Assembly (NCBI RefSeq): GCF_025979705.1
Contig: NZ_CP110137.1
Location: forward strand, 62,001-126,000
DNA from: Hymenobacter sp. YIM 151858-1
GTDB taxonomy: Bacteria > Bacteroidota > Bacteroidia > Cytophagales > Hymenobacteraceae
Reading direction: 5' to 3'
Length of the DNA: 64,000 nucleotides
The notes under the pieces are model-generated. The model worked only from the letters and a program-made list of their open reading frames with translations. It made no database searches and was not told the origin of the DNA. The translations under genes were made by a program, and so were the position numbers. Below, piece after piece: positions 43,946-53,277 of this stretch (its first letter is position 1; each line of letters starts with the position of its first letter).

Positions 43946-45224
43946 CTTCTACGTTTCCTGCGAGCGGGCCTTCAACCCGGCCCTGGCGCAGCTGCCGGTG
44001 GTGGTGCTCTCCAACAACGACGGGTGCATCATCTCCCGCTCGGCCGAAGCCAAGGCCTTGGGCATCCAGATGGGCGCGCCCCTGTTTCAGGTGAAGAGCC
44101 TGCTGCAGGAGCACGGGGTGCGGGTGTTTTCCTCCAACTACGCCCTCTACGGCGACATGTCCCAGCGGGTCATGAACTACCTGGCCGGCGCGGCCCCCGC
44201 CGTGGAAATCTATTCCATCGACGAGTGCTTCCTGGACTTGCGCAGCCTGCAGCGCTGGCACGCGCCGGATCTGACCGCCTTCGGCCAGCGGGTGCGCCGG
44301 CAGGTGCTGCGCCGCACCCACATTCCCACCTGCGTGGGCATCGCCCCTACCAAAACCCTGGCCAAAGCCGCCAACCGCATCGCCAAAAAGCACCCCGAGC
44401 TGGAGGGCGTGCTGTGCCTGGCCGCCGAGGCCACCCGCCGCTGGGCCCTGGAAAAGCTGCCCGTAGAAGACGTCTGGGGCATCGGCCACCGCTACGCCCG
44501 CAAGCTGCACGAGCACGGCATCCGCACGGCCGCTCAGCTGGCGGGCGTCCGCGAAAGCTGGGCCCGCCGGCAGCTGGGCGGGGTAGTGGGCGCCCGGCTG
44601 GTGCGCGAGCTGCAGGGCTACCCCTGCCAGGAGCTGGCCCCGAGCGAAGACGGCACGCTGGCGCGTCAGCGCATTGCCTGCACCCGCACCTTTGGCCAGC
44701 CGCTCACGGCTTACCCGGACGTGCTGCAGGCCCTGGCCCACTTCACCGCCCGCGGCGCCGAAAAGCTGCGCCGGCAGGGCTCGGCGGCCCACCTGCTAAC
44801 CGTGTTCGTCTGCCCGGGCCGCTTCGGCGCGGACGCGCAGCCTTCCCGCGCTGCCACGCTGGCCCTGCCCGCGGCCAGCAGCGACACCGGCCAGCTGCTC
44901 ACGCTGGTGCGCGCCGCCCTGAAAAAGCTCTGGCGCCCGGGCACCGTGTACCACAAGGCCGGGGTGCTGCTCGACGGGCTGGAGCCCGCCGGCCGCCAGC
45001 AGCTGGGTTTGTTTGATGACCCGGCGGTGGCGGAGCGCCGCGCGCACCTGTTGCAGCATCTGGACGCGATAAACCAGCGCTTCGGCCGCCACAAGGTCTG
45101 CTTTGCGACCATGCTGGCCCCGGCCGGCGGCCTGCCCCCGCGCTGGCAGACCCGGCACGAGCGCCGCAGCCCGGCCTACACCACCAGCTGGGAAGAGCTC
45201 TGGACCGTGGCCGCGACGGGCTAA
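43920..45224 (+). CDS. umuC: UmuC-like DNA polymerase V subunit
   Basis: A 434-residue Y-family polymerase starting with GTG 43920 inside umuD. MYALVDCNNFYVSCERAF gives the first metal Asp6, and YSIDECFLDL gives Asp101-Glu102. GIAPTKTLAKAANRIAKK is the conserved palm motif, followed by a helix-hairpin-helix (PVEDVWGIGHRYARKLHEHG) and the little finger. The C-terminal DUF4113 part (VYHKAGVLLDGLEP, FATMLAPAGGLPPRWQTRHE) marks UmuC rather than DinB. Umu operons are common on mobile elements. Confidence 0.92.
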   Translation: MYALVDCNNFYVSCERAFNPALAQLPVVVLSNNDGCIISRSAEAKALGIQMGAPLFQVKSLLQEHGVRVFSSNYALYGDMSQRVMNYLAGAAPAVEIYSIDECFLDLRSLQRWHAPDLTAFGQRVRRQVLRRTHIPTCVGIAPTKTLAKAANRIAKKHPELEGVLCLAAEATRRWALEKLPVEDVWGIGHRYARKLHEHGIRTAAQLAGVRESWARRQLGGVVGARLVRELQGYPCQELAPSEDGTLARQRIACTRTFGQPLTAYPDVLQALAHFTARGAEKLRRQGSAAHLLTVFVCPGRFGADAQPSRAATLALPAASSDTGQLLTLVRAALKKLWRPGTVYHKAGVLLDGLEPAGRQQLGLFDDPAVAERRAHLLQHLDAINQRFGRHKVCFATMLAPAGGLPPRWQTRHERRSPAYTTSWEELWTVAATG

Positions 45225-45290
45225 CCCCCGCGCGTTGCCGGGCGTAGACCCGGGGTTTCCCCTTGACCTGTTCTCTTTTTCCTCACTCCC

Positions 45291-45611
45291 TTGACCGATT
45301 CCGAGCACCAGGCCCTGCGCCGGCTGCTGGCCCAGCGCTACCGCCGGGAGGCCGCGGCCCGGCTCCGCGGGCAGGCCCTACCCGCCGAGCACGCGCGCCA
45401 GACCCGGGCCCTGGCCGCTGCGCACCGGTACGTGGCCCAATTTCTGTCTCCTGCTCCCTCGCCGGGCGGGGCGGCGGAAAGCCTGGCCTTGCTGCGCACG
45501 GCCGAGCTGCTCGACCGGCTGGGCCTGCTACCGGCCCTACCCGAGCCCCTGCAGCGCCGGCAGCAGGCCCGCGCGCGGGTGCTGGCCCGCCTGCTGCGGG
45601 CCCGAGCGTAA
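45291..45611 (+). CDS. Small helical hypothetical protein
   Basis: A 106-residue Ala/Arg/Leu-rich protein from TTG 45291, 66 bp after umuC on the same strand. The sequence is consistently helical (QALRRLLAQRYRREAAARL, TRALAAAHRYVAQFL). No family recognised. GC-rich DNA gives long open frames by chance, so it is moderately supported. Confidence 0.4.
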   Translation: MTDSEHQALRRLLAQRYRREAAARLRGQALPAEHARQTRALAAAHRYVAQFLSPAPSPGGAAESLALLRTAELLDRLGLLPALPEPLQRRQQARARVLARLLRARA

Positions 45612-45721
45612 CGACCAGTTGGTTTGTTGCTGCGCACCCAGCCCGCGGGCCCGGCGCCGGTAAACAAGATTCAGCGCCTTGCGGAAACGCGGCGGCGGGT
45701 CTTTAACCCGGGCCCGTCAGA

Positions 45722-45931
45722 CTAGCCGGCAATCCACGTGCGGTGTTCCCCGCACCGGCAGCAGGCCATCAGCAACTCGGCCGTCGTGGCGTTGAACTGC
45801 TGCAGAACGCGCTGCTGCGCGTGCGGGGTCGGCTCGCCCGGGCAGCTCATACACTCCAACATTTCTGTTCCCTCAACCCAGGCGTGTAAAATCAGGTCCA
45901 CTGTGGCTATTTCCAGTTTGGTGCTCCCCAA
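45722..45931 (-). CDS. Small zinc-ribbon-like protein
   Basis: A 69-residue protein with C-x-x-C pairs: EMLECMSCPGEPTP and MACCRCGEHRTW. The spacing (C-M-S-C ... C-R-C) could hold one zinc ion. No family recognised. The 45932-46319 gap that follows is AT-rich with no gene, apart from the palindrome at 46306. Confidence 0.55.
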   Translation of the reverse strand: MGSTKLEIATVDLILHAWVEGTEMLECMSCPGEPTPHAQQRVLQQFNATTAELLMACCRCGEHRTWIAG

Positions 45932-46305
45932 AGATAAAGCAGCCGTCCGGGTAGATTCCTAAGCCACCGGATAAATTCAAATAGTCGAGCTTATCCCTAA
46001 ACCAACGAGTATTGCACTAACTCTCTGATTAACAAACCTCAAACAACATCAAGTATATAAAAGCACAAGCGCAGCAACAAAAATATACTAATTAGTACCG
46101 CAAGTGGGGTCCGGCTTCCCTGACTAGTACTTTCTTGTGCTGGCAACCAGCTTGTACTGCATTAGCCGACCCCACGCCACTCCCCGAATAAGCCTAAATC
46201 GATTGTTCCGGCGCCTGCCCCGTCGTCTTAAGCTCTCTAGTGCCGGTTCCGGGCACAAAAAAAGGGTTGAGCATCTGCCCAACCCCTGCCTGCTGCGCTG
46301 ACCCA

Positions 46306-46321
46306 AGCACCCGCGGGTGCT
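46306..46321. repeat. 16-bp perfect palindrome at the end of the mobilization operon
   Basis: AGCACCCGCGGGTGCT overlaps the TAG stop (46322-46320) of the DUF3945 gene. Could be part of a terminator or a binding site. Confidence 0.4.
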
Positions 46322-47639
46322 ACCCCCGGCTGGGGCGCAGGCGCGGGCGCGGCTCCTGACTTGCGCCCGGCGTCAACCATTGGATGGCCAGAGCGCGCCG
46401 CGCGGCGTCGATCTGCACCGTGGCGTCGTAGCGGGCTCCGGTACCTTGGTGCACCAGTCCCTGCAGCGCCACCGGCAGGCCCGCCGCCAGCTGCGCCCGC
46501 TGCTGCGCGCTCAACGCGACCCCGCGCACTGCTTCCGGTAAACGAATGGCGTGCTCGTGCAGCAGCACCAGCCGGTTCATTTCCCGATCCACGCCCACGT
46601 AGGCCCGCAGCTCCTGCCCGTCGGGCAACTGAAACGACAAGCGCGGTCCGCGCCCGGTCTCCAGCAGCTGCTGGCGTACCTGGGGTCCCAGGACCGTGCC
46701 GTGCAGCTGCTCGGGAATCACCAGCTGCTCGCGCGGCAGCTCAAACTGCAGGTTTGCCGCCCCGTCGCCCGTGCGCCGCAGCACCAGCCGCGCCCGCAGG
46801 TGACAAACCTCGCCACCCGCTTGCTCCCCGGCCGCCCGCAGCGGCAGCAGCGCGGTTTTATCCCCGCGCAGCAAAGCCGGCAGCTGCCCGCTCGCTTCCA
46901 GCTGCTCGCGGCCGAGTCCCAGCCGCTCCAGCAGGGGCCAGGGCAGCTCTGCCGCCGTAAAGCCCGCCGGCCCGTCGACCGGCGCCGCGCTGGCCAGGCC
47001 CGGCAGCTTGGCTACGGGCGGTCTGGCCGGCTCCGTGGGTCGCTCAAGCGCCGGCGACGGGGTCACCGGCGCCGCAGTCTCGTCGAGCTGCGGCGGTGCC
47101 GGGGCCGCACTGGGGGCCGACCCCTCCCCTACCCCGGCGGGCCGGGCCGGTGCTGCCGCCGACTCGGGTGCCGCCGGCTTTTCCAGGGCCTTGCTGGCCT
47201 GGTAGTGGGCGGTGAAATTGCTGGCAAAGCTGCTTACCGGATTGCTTTTCACCCGGATGTCGAGCAGCCCGGGCTCCTCCGGCGGCCGCTGAGGCGGGCG
47301 CGCGCCCCGGCCGGTAGCGACTGCCGGGCGCAGCGGCTCGCCCACCGCCGGCGCGCGCTCGGGCGCGCCCAGCACCTGCACGGCCTGGCGCAGCAGCTGA
47401 AAATCCGGGCTTTCCCGCAGCAAGCGGATCTGCGCCCCCCGCTCCAGCATTTGCTCCAGCTCCCTGGCCCGTTCGTGGCTTAGGGCCGGCGCGGCATCAA
47501 GTTCCCGCGCCACGGCCTGCAGCAGCGTGGCCTGGGCCGGGTAGCCCAGCTGCTGCAGGTCCAGGGCCAGGGGTTCCGCCGCGCAGATAAACTGGGCGCG
47601 GGCTTCGTCGTGGGTCAGGGCGGGGCGGGGATCGGGCAT
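46320..47639 (-). CDS. DUF4099/DUF3945 conjugal-element protein
   Basis: A 439-residue protein from ATG 47639 (an ATG at 47687 adds 16 residues). N-terminal helical part, then a Pro/Ala-rich linker (roughly 120-225), then FTAAELPWPLLERLGLGREQ and LEASGQLPALLRGDKTALLP, the DUF4099 signature. The last 200 residues (ARLVLRRTGDGAANLQFELP, LRAYVGVDREMNRLVLLHEH, ALQGLVHQGTGARYDATVQI) follow the DUF3945 pattern repeated in Bacteroidota plasmid and ICE proteins. Last gene of the mobilization operon. Function unknown. Confidence 0.8.
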   Translation of the reverse strand: MPDPRPALTHDEARAQFICAAEPLALDLQQLGYPAQATLLQAVARELDAAPALSHERARELEQMLERGAQIRLLRESPDFQLLRQAVQVLGAPERAPAVGEPLRPAVATGRGARPPQRPPEEPGLLDIRVKSNPVSSFASNFTAHYQASKALEKPAAPESAAAPARPAGVGEGSAPSAAPAPPQLDETAAPVTPSPALERPTEPARPPVAKLPGLASAAPVDGPAGFTAAELPWPLLERLGLGREQLEASGQLPALLRGDKTALLPLRAAGEQAGGEVCHLRARLVLRRTGDGAANLQFELPREQLVIPEQLHGTVLGPQVRQQLLETGRGPRLSFQLPDGQELRAYVGVDREMNRLVLLHEHAIRLPEAVRGVALSAQQRAQLAAGLPVALQGLVHQGTGARYDATVQIDAARRALAIQWLTPGASQEPRPRLRPSRG

Positions 47640-47740
47640 GGGCAAAGCGTTAGCCGGCGCGGCCGGCGGTGTCACCAAAGCGGCCACCCCCTTTACCGGT
47701 AAGCAGCCGCGGCTCTTTGTCCCGACACTCTACGGCCGGC

Positions 47741-48103
47741 TTATTGGCGGAGTTTTCCCACCGCCTGGTCCAGGTCGGCCTGCAGCCGCAGCAGCAGGGC
47801 CAGGGAGCCGGCCACGTCCGCGCCCCCGGCGTTCGGCCCGGGCAGGCGCTTGCTGACGGCGGAGTTGTCCGGCACCACAATCCAGTTCAGGTTGTAGCCC
47901 CGGCCCTGGTAGAAGAGCAGCAGCGCCACGAAGGCGTCAATCGTGCCCTTGCCCAGCTCCAGCCGGGTCACCTGGTTTTTGTCCAGGCCCACCACTTCCG
48001 CCACCCGGCTCTGCGGCCAGCGTTCCCCGGAAGTGGCGGCCAGCTCCTCCCGCAGCTGGGCCAGGCGCTGGCCCACGGCCTTGCTGCAAACTTTGTGGCT
48101 CAT
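47741..48103 (-). CDS. XRE-type DNA-binding regulator
   Basis: A 120-residue protein with a helix-turn-helix at about 10-60 (VGQRLAQLREELAATSG, RVAEVVGLDKNQVTRLELGK) and a C-terminal helix. Its ATG overlaps the traG-like stop by 4 bp, so it is translated with the transfer genes and may set their level. Confidence 0.8.
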   Translation of the reverse strand: MSHKVCSKAVGQRLAQLREELAATSGERWPQSRVAEVVGLDKNQVTRLELGKGTIDAFVALLLFYQGRGYNLNWIVVPDNSAVSKRLPGPNAGGADVAGSLALLLRLQADLDQAVGKLRQ

Positions 48104-50118
48104 GTTCTCTGTTTACGTGCCTTCACTAAGTGCTGCAAAGTAGGGTCGGCGGCGATGCGCTCCAATTCCCGCCGGCAAATCTCCCGCACTTCCGCCTTGA
48201 TGCGCTCGTAGTTGGCGCGCACCAGCTCCTCGGTCCGGTCCCGGCCCGAGTGCGGATCCGTGAAGTTGGTGATGTGGGGCAGGTCTTCGTCCTCGCGCGC
48301 TTCGCGGGCCCGGGCTTGCTCGTCCACCACGATGCGGGCGTGAAACACCTTCTGGCTGATCTCCTCCCCCACGTTGTCGGCCACCGCCCCCACGAAGCAG
48401 CCCTGGGTCAGCCCGGCGATGCGCGCGGCGGGCAGCATGCTGTCCAGCTGGGTGGATGTGCTGCGGCTGGCTTCCCGGCTGTTGACGCTTACCCCCTCCC
48501 GCCGCTGCAGGATGCGCCCAAAGCGCTTGCTCAGCGCCTCCGCGCTTTCCCCCACCACCTGGCCCGCGATCACGTTGCCCACCGTGCTGCGAATCACCGT
48601 GGCCTCCGCTTTGCCGTAGTCGCGCTCGAGCTGGGCGAAATCCTGAAAGCCCAGGCAGGTGGCCACCTTGTTGCTGCGCGCCGTGGCCAGCAGCGTGTCC
48701 AGGCCCTTGAAGTAAATGGTGGGCAGCTCGTCGATCACCAGGGCGGTTTTCAGCCGGTGCTTGCGGTTGATGAGCTTCACCAGCCGGGCGTTGTAGAGGC
48801 CCAGGGCCGCGCCGTAGATGCCCTGCCGCTCGGGGTTGTTGCCCACGCACAACACCTTGGGCGCGCGCGGGTCGTTCAGGTCCAGGGTAAAGTCGTTGCC
48901 CGACATCACCCAGTACAGCTGCGGGGAGGCCAGGCGCGAAAGCGGAATGCGCGCCGAGGCGATCTGCCCCTCCAGCTGCTCCAGCGCGTCGCGCTCCAGG
49001 GCCGAGGCAAACGGGCGCACGTAGTTTTCAATCTCGGAGTAGGCCCCCAGGATGGGAAACAGCTCCTCGTAGCTTTGGCTCAGCAGCTCAATCACGTGCG
49101 GGAAGGTGCAGTACCGCCCGTTCTCGTAAAGCTTTAAAAACCAGATGATGGCCGTCACGAAGTTAATGGGCGACTCGACGAAGAAATCGCCCTGCTTCTG
49201 AATCCACGTTTTGTTGAGGTTGAGCATGATGGTGGCCGCCGCCTCGTAGGCGTCCACGATGTCGGTCATCTGCTCGGCCAGCAGGGGGTTGCAGCGGTGG
49301 CTTTTGCGCGGATCATCGAAGTTGATCACGTAGAAGCGGGGCTGCACCGCGTAGCGATGCGCGTTGCGGCGCAGCTCGTTGTAGCACTGCCGGGTCAGGT
49401 CGTCGAACTTAAAGTCGTACACGTACAGCGCGAAGCCCTTCTGCAGGTGCTGGCGGATAAACTCGCTGATCACCGCGTACGTCTTCCCCGAGCCGGGCGT
49501 GCCCAGCACCATGGTGCCGCGGAAAGGGTTCACCACGTTGATCACCCCCCGCCGCTGTTTGCCCCGGTAGGTGTACTGCGTGCGCAGGTTCACCGAGTAC
49601 TCGTTCTCCACGAGCTGCTCCTGCTGCGGAAAGCTCTCGTTCTGCTCGTTGAACAAGTCCCCCAACAGCCCGCCGGGCAGCTGCAGCAGCCGGCTGACCC
49701 GCAGGGCCGCCCGCAGCAGCAGCAGGTAGCCCCCGCCCAGCGCCAGGGCATACACCGCCGTTTGCACGCCCGGGCTGCTCACCAGCTCCCGCAGCGCTCC
49801 GGCCCCGGCCAGCAGCAGCCCCCCTACCCCGCCGTAGCCCAGCGTCGCGCGCCAGTCGGGCTTGTCCAGCGGCGCGCCCCGGGTGCCCAGGCAGGAAAGC
49901 AGCAGGAACAGCAGCGCCCCGCCCAGGCTGACGGCGGGCGCGGCGAACAGCGCCGTCTTGGTGCTCAGCCGGGTGAGCAGCTCCTCCAGCCAGCCGGCCC
50001 GCAGCCCCTGCCCGGCGAAAAAGGCGTAGCAGTAGTAGTACAGGTGCAGCAGCAGCAGGGCAACGCTGATCAGCCGCATGAAGTCCATCAGCCGCCGCAG
50101 CGCTTTTTCGTCTTCCAT
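48100..50118 (-). CDS. TraG/VirD4-like coupling protein
   Basis: A 672-residue type IV coupling protein. The N-terminus has several membrane segments (SVALLLLHLYYYCYAFFAG, AVSLGGALLFLLLSCL, and two more up to about 140). Walker A is VLGTPGSGKTYAV (204-216); Walker B and its neighbours read TALVIDELPTIYFKGLDTLL, then ATCLGFQDFAQLERDYGK, the Q-motif of the VirD4/TraG family. It joins the relaxosome to a secretion channel, which is not encoded in this window. It is 31 bp downstream of the relaxase. Confidence 0.9.
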   Translation of the reverse strand: MEDEKALRRLMDFMRLISVALLLLHLYYYCYAFFAGQGLRAGWLEELLTRLSTKTALFAAPAVSLGGALLFLLLSCLGTRGAPLDKPDWRATLGYGGVGGLLLAGAGALRELVSSPGVQTAVYALALGGGYLLLLRAALRVSRLLQLPGGLLGDLFNEQNESFPQQEQLVENEYSVNLRTQYTYRGKQRRGVINVVNPFRGTMVLGTPGSGKTYAVISEFIRQHLQKGFALYVYDFKFDDLTRQCYNELRRNAHRYAVQPRFYVINFDDPRKSHRCNPLLAEQMTDIVDAYEAAATIMLNLNKTWIQKQGDFFVESPINFVTAIIWFLKLYENGRYCTFPHVIELLSQSYEELFPILGAYSEIENYVRPFASALERDALEQLEGQIASARIPLSRLASPQLYWVMSGNDFTLDLNDPRAPKVLCVGNNPERQGIYGAALGLYNARLVKLINRKHRLKTALVIDELPTIYFKGLDTLLATARSNKVATCLGFQDFAQLERDYGKAEATVIRSTVGNVIAGQVVGESAEALSKRFGRILQRREGVSVNSREASRSTSTQLDSMLPAARIAGLTQGCFVGAVADNVGEEISQKVFHARIVVDEQARAREAREDEDLPHITNFTDPHSGRDRTEELVRANYERIKAEVREICRRELERIAADPTLQHLVKARKQRT

Positions 50119-50149
50119 GCCGAAGGGATTAGGTCAAGGGCCGCCCCGC

Positions 50150-51118
50150 CTACCGCAACGGGCGCCGCCGCTTCCGTTTACGGCGATCCGGCATTTGGTT
50201 TTCCACTTCCCACGCGCTGCCTCCCTCCAAGGCCTCCAGCAAAGCGCCCAGCGCCCCCCGCTCCGTGTCCTGCCCGGCGCGCATCGGGGCCGCGCGCTCC
50301 GGCGCCGGCCCCGCACTCCCGCTTACCCGCTCCGCCGCCAACCCCTCCCCTACCCGGCGCGCTTCCGCCCGCCGGGTTTCGGGCTCGAGCAGCTCCCGCA
50401 GGGTGCGGGCCTTGCAGCCCACCTGCGTGCCGGTCAGGGCCACGTCCCCCAGGCGAAAGCTCGCGCCCACGAGCAGGCCCCCGGCGTCACGCTTAAACGT
50501 TACTGCCACGCCGCGCGCGCGCAGAAACGCGCCGAGCTCCGCCACGCTGCGCACGCCCCCTTCCCCGAGCGCGGCCGCCAGCGCGGCCCGCACCTGTACG
50601 ACGGGCCGCGGCCCCTGGTCCAGCGCTAGCTTTTTTCCCTGCCGCTGCCGGGGCAGGCTCTGCATGCCCAGCTCGGCGCGGATCTCCGCCGTCACCCGCA
50701 CGTTGCGGGCGTAGTTGTGGCTCGTGCGCAGCACCGGCCCGCCGTCCAGCGGCACCCGGTTGATGTACACGTGCACGTGCGGGTGCGGCCGGTCCAGGTG
50801 CTGGTACACCACGACCTGGTGCCGCGCCAGGTCCGCGCCCATCTTTTGGCAGTACAGCGCGGCGGCCTGCAGCATCTGCTGGGGCGTCACGTTTTCCTCC
50901 GGCGGCCACGACAACGAGGTGTGCCACACCGGCAGCTGGCAGCGCCCGCTGCGCTGCGCCGCAAGCTGCATTTCCCGGGCAATGCCGGCCGCGTCCCGGC
51001 TCAGCAGGTTGTGCGCACCCAGCAGCCGGGACTTCTTTTTTTGCTCCTCCTCGCGCACCCCGGCCCCGTAAGCAATGGCCCCGCGAAAGTCCGCGCCGAT
51101 GGTCGTCTTGGCAATCAT
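50150..51118 (-). CDS. Relaxase / mobilization nuclease
   Basis: A 322-residue MobA-type relaxase. The start MIAKTTIGADFRGAIAYGAG is typical of Bacteroidota relaxases; PVWHTSLSWPPEEN (63-76) is followed by the metal-binding HPHVHVYINR (112-121) with His112, 114 and 116. The catalytic Tyr is most likely among the first 30 residues (Tyr17). The rest is a basic DNA-binding tail. It overlaps mobC by 4 bp and would nick oriT, expected just upstream at 51436-52468. Confidence 0.9.
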   Translation of the reverse strand: MIAKTTIGADFRGAIAYGAGVREEEQKKKSRLLGAHNLLSRDAAGIAREMQLAAQRSGRCQLPVWHTSLSWPPEENVTPQQMLQAAALYCQKMGADLARHQVVVYQHLDRPHPHVHVYINRVPLDGGPVLRTSHNYARNVRVTAEIRAELGMQSLPRQRQGKKLALDQGPRPVVQVRAALAAALGEGGVRSVAELGAFLRARGVAVTFKRDAGGLLVGASFRLGDVALTGTQVGCKARTLRELLEPETRRAEARRVGEGLAAERVSGSAGPAPERAAPMRAGQDTERGALGALLEALEGGSAWEVENQMPDRRKRKRRRPLR

Positions 51119-51435
51119 CGCAGCAGCGTCTTCAGCTCTTCGAGCCGCTCGAGCAGCTCCTGCTCCCCGACCCTGCCCAGCCTTCCTTCGCGGGCCAGCC
51201 GCGCCAGTTGATTAAGGGCGTTGGCCACCCCGATCACGCCGCGCACCACCTCCAGCGGCACGGCCTCGCGCACGGGCTTATCGAGGGCGCAGTCGCGCAG
51301 AAAATCCGAGAGCTTAAGCCCCGCCCGGCTGGCCTTGCTTTCAATAACCCGGCGCTCGTGCTCGCTGACGCGAAAGCGCAGCACGGGAGCGGATTTCGTG
51401 GCTCGGGAACGGGCGGCTTCGGCGTTGTTATCCAT
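51115..51435 (-). CDS. MobC-like relaxosome accessory protein
   Basis: A 106-residue protein with the MobC pattern: VLRFRVSEHERRVIESKASR, AGLKLSDFLRDCALDKPV, then GVANALNQLARLAREGRLG. The first part is a ribbon-helix-helix-like DNA-binding unit. First gene of the mobilization operon; it would help the relaxase open oriT. Confidence 0.9.
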   Translation of the reverse strand: MDNNAEAARSRATKSAPVLRFRVSEHERRVIESKASRAGLKLSDFLRDCALDKPVREAVPLEVVRGVIGVANALNQLARLAREGRLGRVGEQELLERLEELKTLLR

Positions 51436-52468
51436 CCTAACGGGGCGTATCGTACGGTACTAAGGGCGAAATAGCTTGCGTCAATGTAGATCCATCAAAC
51501 TGCTTTGCAAGCGACTTTGTAGCTACAAAGGCATGGCTTGCTCTGAAACCCTAATTTAGTACGAAGATAAGCTGTATTGGGATTCTAAACGTGGTCCGGT
51601 GATAACATTTTTCAGAGGCAGGTATTGACAATATGATGATAGGTAACAATGTTATCATTACTAATGGGTTGTTAGCATTGTCGCCTGCTTCAGGCAACCG
51701 CTCTTTCTACCGTACCAGCGCCTGTTTATAATACATATAAATGTTATCAAAGCAACCTTTATACACATAATAATATGCCCAAGGCAAACCTATATGGTTG
51801 CGAAAGCTCAAGAAGTGTTTTTTCATAATATTATTATCATTACCACATATAACAGTTAGCATGTATTGATTAAGCTACTTGAACACTGTTTGCACAGATC
51901 GAAACAGCAATAGTCAAATACATGAAAACATACTTTTGGTAATGTTATGATGTATAATATATAAGATGTTTTTACATATTAGTTATTTTATGTTTAATAC
52001 ATACTCATTCAGCGTTAGCAATTTATTATATTGACAATGGTTTTACAAGACTACAATATGATGATTCAACTGTAACATGAGTATGGCATCTCATAAGTTA
52101 CCATCATTATAATTCAACATGTTTAACTGACTATATGATAATATGAAATCAGTTTGATCTGTTGGCTTATGAGCATACCCATGTGTAATCAGATTAGGTT
52201 CATCAGGTATTGCTATGGCAACACGGCTACAATACCCGGAGATGATGTGACTCCGGGAGCACACGTAGTCAGTTATCTTTGGCAACGAGACATAACATTG
52301 TTTTGATAACACTGCAATACATAATCATACACTCACATTACTAGCATGATATGTTAAGGTGTATAAATGATAGTATATAAGACTGCATACATGGTATCGG
52401 ATTAGCTTGTATGTTTGTCCGAGCTCCACCGCTTCGGCGGCCCTTCGACCGATCAACTGCCTTCCACC
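51436..52468. other. AT-rich gene-free region, candidate oriT/origin
   Basis: About 1 kb of strongly AT-rich sequence between mobC and parA, in sharp contrast to the flanking GC-rich genes. The 8-mer TGTTATCA or its complement occurs at 51600-51607, 51650-51657, 51742-51749 and 52304-52311. The phrase ATTGACAAT appears twice (near 51624 and 52031). No supported gene. Position next to relaxase and ParA suggests the transfer origin and perhaps replication or partition sites. Confidence 0.5.
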
Positions 52469-53248
52469 ATGGCCCAGACCAAGTACATCGCCATCTCTTC
52501 GCAGAAGGGTGGGGTGGGTAAGACCACCGTCACCATCATCGCCGCTTCGGCTTTTCACCACCTGGGCGGGGTTCGCACCGCGGTGGTCGACTGCGACTTT
52601 CCCCAGCAGTCCATCGTGGACTTCCGCGACAAGGAGCTCAGCGCCCTCGAGCGCGAGCTCCAGCACCTGCAGCAGGAGCCGGAAGCCAACGGCAAGCGCA
52701 TCCAGGAAATCGAGGCGGCCCTCGCCGACGCCTACCCGGTAATTGGCTGCATGGTCAAGGACGCGGCCGCGCAGCTCGCGGCACTCGACGGCCAGGTGGA
52801 CCTGGTGTTCGTGGACACGCCCGGCACCATGAACGCCGAGGGCATCGTGGACCTGTGGGCCCGCCTGGACTACATCTTCATTCCGGTGGAGCCGGACAAG
52901 ATCAGCGTCTCGTCGACCATCAGCTACATCGACACCATCCAGGAAATCATGCAGGAGCACCCCGGCAGCCGCCTCAAGGGCATTTACCCCTTCTGGAACA
53001 AGTACATCAAGAGCGAGAAGCGCACCATGTACGACCGCACCGAGCAGTACTTCGCCGACAACGACATCCGCCTGCTCGACGCGCGCCTGGAGCACAGCGT
53101 GAACTACCGCAAAGACGAAATGCGCTCAACCATGTTCCCGCTCAAAAAGCAGTTTCTGGATCTGGGCGTGCGCAGCCTGATCGAGCAGATGAGCAACGTC
53201 ATCTTCGCCGACGCCGTGCCCGCCGGCGCCGAAGCCGACGCCCAGTAA
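52469..53248 (+). CDS. parA: ParA-family partition ATPase
   Basis: A 259-residue ATPase from ATG 52469 (a 5' extension to 52415 is not family-like). IAISSQKGGVGKTTVTIIAA (8-27) is the deviant Walker A; VDCDFPQQSIVDFR follows, and DLVFVDTPGTMN is the Walker B region. In Bacteroidota mobile elements such proteins (TraA-like) pair with a DUF3408 protein, as here 29 bp downstream. Role in partition or transfer control. Confidence 0.88.
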   Translation: MAQTKYIAISSQKGGVGKTTVTIIAASAFHHLGGVRTAVVDCDFPQQSIVDFRDKELSALERELQHLQQEPEANGKRIQEIEAALADAYPVIGCMVKDAAAQLAALDGQVDLVFVDTPGTMNAEGIVDLWARLDYIFIPVEPDKISVSSTISYIDTIQEIMQEHPGSRLKGIYPFWNKYIKSEKRTMYDRTEQYFADNDIRLLDARLEHSVNYRKDEMRSTMFPLKKQFLDLGVRSLIEQMSNVIFADAVPAGAEADAQ

Positions 53249-53277
53249 CCCCTTAAGAGCTAGCGACCCGTATTGCC

